64,000 bases of DNA from NCBI RefSeq assembly GCF_026230105.1, contig NC_079477.1, forward strand, positions 16,807,001-16,871,000, read 5' to 3'. Of the stretch, positions 57,690 to 64,000 are shown one piece after another; position 1 is the first letter of the stretch, and every line of letters starts with the position of its first letter. The stretch comes from Diorhabda sublineata. Taxonomy: Eukaryota; Arthropoda; Insecta; Coleoptera; Chrysomelidae. A program made the translations under genes and the position numbers. The notes under the pieces are model-generated. The model saw only the letters and a list, made by a program, of their open reading frames with translations. It made no database searches and was not told the DNA's origin.

Positions 57690-57900
57690 ACTGTCATGGC
57701 GTCTTGAATGATGTCACACCTCGCGAAACAACTGTGTTTGTTGATAAAAACGCCAGACAATTATTCATGTACGTTCGAAACAATAAAGAAATCCGAAGAA
57801 AATGGTTAAAAATGGCAAGGAGACAAGATGCTCTTACGTTATCAACTAATTCCATAAATTATTTCTGTGAAGATCATTTTAATGTAAGTATCAAACAAAG
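57690..57900 (+). pseudogene. THAP-like zinc-finger exon fragment
   Basis: The frame gives QLFMYVRNNKEIRRKWLKMA, RRQDALTLSTNS and NYFCEDHFN. This fits the centre and end of a THAP domain (FxxVPxNxEIRxKWLxxARR ... YFCEDHF), the DNA-binding finger used by many insect transposases and some host proteins. CEDHF supplies the last Cys and His ligands; the first C-x2-4-C pair is not clear. Directly after EDHFN comes a consensus 5' splice site (AAT|GTAAGT, GT at 57883-57884), as in transposon genes whose first exon is a THAP domain. It lies outside the inverted ends of the 58.1-61.9 kb element and is therefore probably a separate remnant. Confidence 0.6.
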
Positions 57901-58137
57901 CTTGATGTATCTATTTATAAATGTATAGTAAAAGCAATGAATTTTGCGAAATCTACATAATATACGAAACATAACATATAAAATGTTATGACTTAATTAA
58001 GTTAAAGTTATTGAAACTTTGTATTCCCTAACCTCAAAATCAGTTAAGAATTTTCATTCCACAGTGGGTAAATGCGACTCTCTGACTGGTAATTGCTAAT
58101 TAAATAAGACTTTGTTTGTTTTTCATATAATACTTAC
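57901..58137. other. Short AT-rich spacer
   Basis: No feature between the THAP-like exon and the 58.1-kb element. Confidence 0.5.
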
Positions 58138-58174
58138 ATATCGTCCCTACAATGGTAAACTCGCGAATCTGCAA
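58138..58174 (+). repeat. Left terminal inverted repeat (37 bp)
   Basis: Matches the reverse complement of 61859-61895 at 36 of 37 positions. Confidence 0.95.
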
Positions 58175-58230
58175 TTTTTGCGAATTTGGGGTTATTGGTG
58201 CATTTGGATGTAAGATGACCAATACACACT

Positions 58231-58482
58231 ATGGTAGATTCGCGTATCTGTAGCTCGTTTCGTTATACTAGATATTGCCACTGTAAACTCACCTAACTGC
58301 GTGAATCTTGTTTTCGACCTCTGTAAAGTAGCGAATTTATAGATTGGTGACTTTACCGTAGTGAATTTTAATAACACATGCATCTCTTTACCAATGTATA
58401 CTCGCGAATAGGCGAATTCGTTAGTCTACTGTTGTGAGCTATTTCGTAAATGTTATCAGCGTGTTGTAAACTCGCGTAACTT
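58231..58482 (+). repeat. Left sub-terminal repeat array
   Basis: Variants of the terminal motif at 58231-58252 (ATGGTAGATTCGCGTATCTG), 58278-58306 (TGTAAACTCACCTAACTGCG), 58319-58340, 58391-58420 (ATGTATACTCGCGAATAGGC) and 58463-58480 (GTTGTAAACTCGCGTAAC). Sub-terminal arrays of this kind are usual transposase-binding sites in several DNA transposon superfamilies; that role here is inference. Confidence 0.7.
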
Positions 58483-58489
58483 ATGGACA

Positions 58490-59055
58490 TTTTACTCTTT
58501 TGGATACAAACAATTTTTATTGCGCTTTTGGATTTGGATAAATTTTCAACGTGTGTCTTTATTTGTTACAGCACTATGAATTCAAGAACGATATTTTACT
58601 ATAAATGATAATGAGTACGATTTTTTGACCCTAAGACTAAGTAATTTGAAAAATTCTTAATAGGTATTCAAATAACTATTAATTTGTTAACTTACATTTT
58701 GTACGAGTTTTACAAGTCAAGTTCGGCTTAAGGTTTTTACTTATTATAAACAAATACCTAAATGTATCAACTATTCATTATTCTTTGTTAACATTACAAG
58801 ATAGTATAAATTTGTATACATTTTAAAATCCGAATTAAACAAACGTAAGTATACCGTATACGAAGTACAATGTATTTCAAAGAAAACTATCATGATTAAG
58901 GATAAGAAGCATTGTATAAACAATTTTGTAGTATAGATTAACATTTAGTTGCATATTGCGTTTTCGGGTGGAAGCACTAATGCTTTTTTCGTTTGTTAGT
59001 GCTGTATTGAAATTAATTCATCGGTTAAGTTTAAATAGTGAAGTTTCTTGAAAAC
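58490..59055 (+). promoter_or_regulatory. 5' non-coding region of the element's gene
   Basis: AT-rich sequence between the sub-terminal array and the start codon; presumably promoter and 5' UTR. I see no decisive TATA box among the many AT tracts. Confidence 0.35.
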
Positions 59056-61343
59056 ATGATGAGTAGATCGAAGAGGCTAGTGGAAATGGCATTAAAGCAA
59101 CATGAAAAAGGTAAATTAAATAATTTAAAAGTTTCTAGTGGTGATAATCAAAGCACTAAAAATATATTTTTTTGCAATTTTAGAGAAAACTGAGGAGAAA
59201 ACGTCACTAGATGAAGATTTGCCAATTCCATCCACTTCGCGTGTTTTGCCTTTACCTTGTAAGTAATTTTGATCTACATTTTGTACCTACAACTCTGCAA
59301 ACTTCACATAAAAGTTTTATTTCGGCAAGGTTTTGACAAAAGTAATGATTTTTATTTTGTAGGTTCTAGAGAATCGTCACCTATTCCTTCCTTCGGTTCG
59401 GATCTGGAAAATGCTTTCAGCTCAGATGATAGTGTTTTTGATAAGGATTACCAACCTCCATCGGATAATTTGAGTGATTTGGAAACAAGTATGCATAACC
59501 TTGATTAATTTTAGCTCAAATTGAAACCTTTTTTTTTCAGGTGCTACAGAAAATATTAATGAATTACCACAGGAAATAATATCAAACAAAGAAACTACTT
59601 CTCCGTCTAAACAGGCAACACCGAAGAAAAGGAAGGTATCAGACCCTACTCTCTGGAAAAGAAGTGTTGAAAAAGCGAATCGACTCAAGGGAAAATCTTA
59701 TAAAACAACTACTGGTAAAAATATTCCTGCTAGACCTATTATAGCTCCTCGTTGCTTGAATCTTCCTAAACACAAGTGTAAAGATTTAATTCCTGAAGAT
59801 GGCAGGTTACAAATTTATAAAACATTTCACGGGTTAGATACTTTATACCAGCAACGTGAATTTATTGTAAAACATGTGACTGTCAATCTTCCAAAAAGGA
59901 AAACAACGAATCATGAGTCTCGAAGGAAAGCAACAAAGAATTACTCTCTAACATACAAAGGGGAGAAACATAACGTCTGCAGGAATTATTTTTTAGATAC
60001 TCTAAATATTCCAGAAGCTACTATTAGTGGTGCTTTAGCTAAGGTTAGTGAAACAGGCCAAATGCTACCTGATATGAGAGGAAAGAAGGCACCACCACAA
60101 AAAACAGATGAGAATTCAGAGAAATTTTTTAGGCATCATATTCTTTCCTTTCCTTCTGTGGAATTCCATTACTGCCGTAAAAAATCAGAATATAAATATC
60201 TTGATTCTTCATTAACAATTAAAACTATGTATAAATTATATAAACTGGAGTGTGAGAAAATTTCTAGTAAGCCCGTGTGTTTTGAAAAGTACAGGAGGGT
60301 GTTTAGAGAATACAAGTTAACATTCCATAAACCAAAAAAAGATTTTTGTAAAACCTGTGAGGTTCATAAAAATACAGAGGGAAATGATGACCAAAACAAT
60401 AGTCATGGTGATTATTTAAAACGCAAGGAAGCTGCACGTCAATGCAGGGACGAGGATAAAGAAACTTTGACTTACAGTCAGTTCTTAACACTCCTAAGGG
60501 TGCAGCCGGGCCTCTGTTTTATGTCAGAAAACTTGCAGTTTACAATCTTACGACATATAACTTAGGAAATTCTGATGCTACCTGTTACCTTTGGGATGAA
60601 ACTGAAGGAAAGCGGGGAAGTGTGGAAATTTCTACTTGTATTTACAATTTTATAATGAATAAACCAGAAATAAGGCATGTTCGAATGATGTCAGATAATT
60701 GTACAGGGCAGCAAAAGAACGTAACTTTTTCTATAATGTGTCTCCATTTATTAAAAGTACACCCTGTTCTTGAGGTGATAGATCACAAGTTTTTCGAATC
60801 TGGACACACCCAAATGGAATGCGACTCCATTCACGGTAAGATAGAGCAGAAATCGAAAAATATTCCTATATACACCCCAGAAGGCTGGGCACAAGTGATA
60901 AGAACAGCACGATCAAATCCAAGACCTTATGACGTCACGTATCTTTTACACGATAATTTCATAGATTTTAACCAATCTAAAAAATCTGTTTTCCAAGACG
61001 AGTCAGTCAGAAACTTAAGTTTCGCTATGCAGTGTGGCTGCATTATGAAAAATCGGCTCCAGAGACAATTTTTTTTAAAAATAGTTACAACGATACGTCA
61101 TACACTAAATGTACTTTGAAGAAGCTACGAGGGCGTCCTGTAATAATATCAGAGCCTGCAAAACTGTATTCTTCTCGAATTCCGATTTCGAATGCAAAAA
61201 AGAAAGACTTAAAAAAACTTTGTGATGAATTAGTGATACCCAAAGTTAATCACGATTACTATGATAATTTACCTACAAATAAATTGGCAAGAGACAACTT
61301 GCCAGAACCAGATCAGCTGGAAGAGTCTGATTATTCTGAATAA
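59056..61343 (+). CDS. Putative transposase of an unassigned (DUF7869-like) family, four exons, two frameshifts
   Basis: Exons by splice consensus: 59056-59110 (G|GTAAAT), 59184-59258 (TTTTAG| to T|GTAAGT), 59363-59488 (TTGTAG| to A|GTATGC), and 59541-61343. All three introns are in the same phase and the frame is kept across each junction. The predicted protein is ~686 residues. It starts MMSRSKRLVEMALKQHEK, has a Ser/Asp-rich acidic region, a PKKRKV nuclear localisation motif (~59620), then VCRNYFLDTLNIPEATISGA, YLDSSLTIKTMYKLYKLECE, the metal-ligand-like FCKTCEVH, SDNCTGQQKNVTF, DHKFFESGHTQMECDSIHGK and a basic C-terminal GRPVIIS part. The SDN..GQ and H..SGH..MECD blocks are shared with a family abundant in insects and cnidarians (DUF7869 by my memory) and look like an RNase-H-type catalytic core. 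One base is missing near 60468 (TTTGACTTACAG) and one near 61021; otherwise it is open. Confidence 0.8.
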
Positions 61344-61628
61344 TAAGTTCTAAGGATTAATCTAAGTTGATTTTTGAGATTTAATTTTTGTTAATTTTGT
61401 ATTTTTTAATTTGATCTTATAATTATTAATTTACGTTTAGTTTTGAGATTTAATTTTTGATAACGATAAATATTTTTTAATTTGTTCTTGTATTTGGTTT
61501 GGACTAAGTACTTTTTTTATATTAAAATATGTACCCTAAAACTATTGTGCATTAGTATAGCGAAGTTGTGTAATAAAAACCGACAATTGAGTGAATAATA
61601 ACATTAAATTTGGAACAATAATTATTAC
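61344..61628 (+). other. 3' UTR-like region of the element
   Basis: AT-rich, with an AATAAA-like signal at 61571-61576 (TAATAAAAAC) ~230 bases after the stop. No coding sequence. Confidence 0.5.
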
Positions 61629-61698
61629 GGATTCGCTAGTTTACTGTCAAACTACAATAATTACCAAATGTGTACCACAGTAAACTAACGAATCTGCG
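61629..61698 (-). repeat. Right sub-terminal repeats
   Basis: GGATTCGCTAGTTTACTGTC (61629-61648, inverted) and ACAGTAAACTAACGAATCTG (61677-61696, direct) are variants of the terminal motif GTAAACTCGCGAATCTGC. Confidence 0.7.
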
Positions 61699-61858
61699 TT
61701 TTATGCCTTTAAAATCGAAAATTTTCAAAGTTGCTCTTATAGCCTTCAAAATGGCCTCAAGTTATACATTATAGGCAAAAATAACATTTAAAAAGAATTA
61801 AAACTGATTTTAGGGAAACAAATCGAATTGCTTTTTGCTCCCCTGAATAATTGAGATT

Positions 61859-61895
61859 TTGCAGATTCGCGAGTTTACCATTGAAGGGACGATAT
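61859..61895 (-). repeat. Right terminal inverted repeat (37 bp)
   Basis: Matches the reverse complement of 58138-58174 at 36 of 37 positions. Confidence 0.95.
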
Positions 61896-64000
61896 AAGCT
61901 CTAACACTGCGGACTTTCGATGAAAAAAAGTATGTGTTCAATGCAAAAAATTTGTCAAGCATAATTGCGTCAATTTTGGAAAAATTACTGCAGTTTGCTC
62001 TGTTAAATCCTGATTCCATGACAAATTATACCTGTCTTTCAAGGTTAAACTAGAATCGAACTTCATTAATTTAACAATAATTTCTGAAAACTCGAAATAA
62101 CCTGGTTACTTTATACGAAAGTGACAGCTACAACATAGCGTTTCGCGAGGTGTGACGTCACACTTTTCTGATTGGTGTTCAATGTCACATGATTAAACGC
62201 CTCATTTTGTCGATTTTATTTTACAAAAATATTATTAATCTTTTATTATTTTTGTAGAAAAGTTGTTTTTTTATTTACTAATTATCATGATTAATCATTA
62301 GAAACACAAAACCATCCGATTTATTCGTAGTGGAAACAAGCCTATTATTGAAGTAATTGTTCCAATTTCACTATACATTGGTGTCTTTTCTTGGTTAATG
62401 TTTTTATAGAATTTTTTCACTTTTCTAGTTCCATTCAAAAACAACGGTGGCTAAAATTATGAAAAGGTCGACGATTGAGGAGCAAACTGGCTGATATTCA
62501 TCGATAGATTGTTTAGCAAGTCTGTTGATGCCAACCGTTTTGTCCATTACCGAATCTTCTAAGCATGAAAATCATAACAGGGACGTGTACTTTGACACGC
62601 TCATGAGGCCACGCGTCCATATGCCTCCAGATTCATACAAAATGTACCAGACATGTTCAAGTAAGAACAGTTTAAGTATCTGCCCTACATGTCGCTGTCG
62701 CTGTATCTGTTTCATCTCAAATGGCGAATAGGAGGACATCATCACTTGTTTCAGTCATAAATATGGTGGAAATAGGTAATTATTCGACTCATGAAACAGG
62801 CGGGTAATTGAGCTCGGGCTTCTTCCATATAAAGATAATTGTAACAACAGTTACGTTTCGTCGTAAGTAGTCAATTATTACCTAATTTTCTACAAGGAAT
62901 TATTTCCTTTCACTTCATACAAGGTACATTGTCATTAGTGATCGTTACAAAGATGCGTTTCGTTGGAATAAACTGAAATTATCACTAGGAAAATTCACAA
63001 TCACGCGAGATCCTCGACCGGATAACGTCGCACTCGCAAGGTTCTCAATTAGGTTCATACACTAGATGAAGATGAATACAGATGTAACTTGAAAAACGGC
63101 GCTTTTGCTTTTTCAGTACGGGTAGAGATTGAAAAATTTCAAATTTCCAAGAAACCAATTTAATTGCTACCAAAAAAGTTTCCTGTGACATGCATATTAT
63201 TACATTTCTTGACCTCATTTTTGTACCCTCTTTAACCTCCTAGTAACGATTATTTTTTTGGTTTTTGATCATAATAATTTAGTTCAATTAATGTAAACTC
63301 CAGTTTGTTCGTCCAAATCCGGTTCATTTGATGCTCAAATATCGCCCACAACTCCTCAATTAATTAAGTTCATGTTCTCAGCTCTTTTGTATCACACGAA
63401 AAACCTACCAAAAACCTGATAAAATTATGTTGGTTCCACATAATGTATTTCGTGTTTTCTTACTTTAACGCGAGATTATCGTGTAAATGTGTTAAAACTG
63501 GAGAAATCCGATTCTGTAGCGGTGTGACGGTAAAAATAAAAAAAAATCTGCAATTGAAAACACTTTGCTCGAGCGAAAATTTTCCAATTAGACTGATTGA
63601 ATTCTTTCCACAAGCTTAAAATGATATTAGGAAGCGGAAATAATCTACTTTACTTTGAAGAAAACTATGAAATTTCATGCAAACAATTAAGGAGTGAGTA
63701 TATGACGTGATAATATAAAATAATGCTGTGACAAGCGAAAATTTTTTCATACGACCCCCTGTTTCTGAGTTATAGAACTCTAAAGCTGGAAATCAGAATA
63801 TATATTTAAGTATATTTCCTAAATTATACATTCGGAAATTATGAAGTGTGTTTGACGAAAGAAATAATTCTACACTCTTCAGATCTAAACGCTCATTCCC
63901 AATGGTTAACAATTCTTAACTTTTATAGGGACAACCTGAACAATCTAAAGATAGCGAAGTTGAATCTCAATCGATTTCTTAACAAAAAGATACTCTTTGT
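61896..64000. other. Non-coding right flank
   Basis: No gene recognised in 2.1 kb. At 62130-62150 GTTTCGCGAGGTGTGACGTC is the inverse of 57702-57722 (GATGTCACACCTCGCGAAAC) with one mismatch. It may mark the ends of an older outer element. The 68-codon frame at 62525-62731 ends in a Cys-rich stretch but matches nothing I know. Confidence 0.4.

Larger units (their letters stand above)
58138..61895 (+). mobile_element. Candidate novel DNA transposon with a four-exon gene
   Basis: Terminal inverted repeats of 37 bp (58138-58174 and 61859-61895) differ at one base. They start ATATCGTCCC and contain GGTAAACTCGCGAATCTGC. If the true tip is TCGTCCC, a TA flanks each side. The motif GTAAACTCGCGAATCTGC recurs in degraded form at least five more times in the left 350 bp and twice in the right 270 bp, like an array of binding sites. 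The only gene is the spliced frame at 59056-61343 in the same orientation. Near-identical ends and only two single-base lesions in the gene imply recent activity. Confidence 0.8.

Noticed and set aside
57690..61343. THAP exon spliced to the 59-61 kb exons as one gene
   Set aside because: The left terminal inverted repeat (58138-58174) separates them, and the 59056 ATG starts a complete first exon of its own.
62525..62731. Cys-rich zinc-finger protein
   Set aside because: Cys spacing (CPTCRCRCIC) fits no known finger, and the frame is short and isolated.
1..64000. CRISPR arrays, bacterial operons, tRNA or rRNA genes
   Set aside because: No regularly spaced direct repeats with unique spacers, no operon-like gene runs, and no tRNA-like cloverleaf or A/B boxes that I could support. 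The window is eukaryotic in character.

Overview
This window looks like a transposon-dense, intergenic stretch of an AT-rich insect nuclear genome. The grounds are interstitial TTAGG/CCTAA telomere-type repeats, several insect-style transposon families (mariner, piggyBac, animal Mutator-like, jockey-like LINEs), spliced open reading frames with GT..AG introns, and a nuclear copy of mitochondrial cytochrome b that reads in the invertebrate mitochondrial code. A beetle-like order is my guess only; the sequence does not settle it. I found no convincing host gene, tRNA or rRNA. Almost every recognisable reading frame belongs to a mobile element.

Layout, 1-30 kb: a degenerate TTAGG array at 1.3 kb. 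A Tc1/mariner-superfamily element with ~117-bp inverted ends lies at 1.9-2.8 kb, and a 4.4-kb LTR retrotransposon abuts it at 2.8-7.2 kb (gag kept, almost all of pol deleted, tRNA-Lys primer site). Then come a mariner tail (8.6-8.9 kb), palindromic repeats (11.5-11.8 kb), a piggyBac remnant (14.8-16.0 kb), an internally deleted mariner (17.5-18.1 kb), two tail-to-tail LINE RT fragments (19.1-20.2 kb), the N-terminal half of a transposase like that at 2.3 kb (20.7-21.3 kb), a hAT remnant (22.9-23.9 kb) and a jockey-like LINE 3' half (28.2-29.2 kb).

Layout, 30-57 kb: a Mutator-like element with matching ends (29.8-32.2 kb), a mariner (32.4-33.3 kb), a pogo-like fragment (34.3-34.8 kb), an IS630/Tc1-type DDE fragment (37.1-37.9 kb), a ~1.7-kb element with ~100-bp inverted ends around a cysteine-rich gene of an unnamed repeat family (38.5-40.1 kb), a Tigger/pogo terminus (40.2-40.3 kb), and a nearly whole but broken piggyBac (41.2-43.1 kb). 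Hammerhead-like stem-loops lie at 46.8 and 54.2 kb. A LINE at 49.6-52.4 kb is split by 1.7 kb of filler that contains a DDE transposase fragment and a cytochrome b NUMT. A 1.2-kb fold-back element with ~350-bp arms follows immediately, then a Tc1-like fragment and another copy of the same LINE.

The most notable object is at 58.1-61.9 kb: a nearly intact element with 37-bp terminal inverted repeats (36 of 37 identical), arrays of a short sub-terminal motif at both ends, and inside it a four-exon gene (~686 codons, reading frame kept across three introns, a PKKRKV nuclear localisation motif, two single-base deletions). The protein belongs to a family widespread in invertebrate genomes that is usually annotated only as a domain of unknown function. 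The arrangement argues that the family is the transposase, or at least the cargo, of a distinct cut-and-paste DNA transposon.
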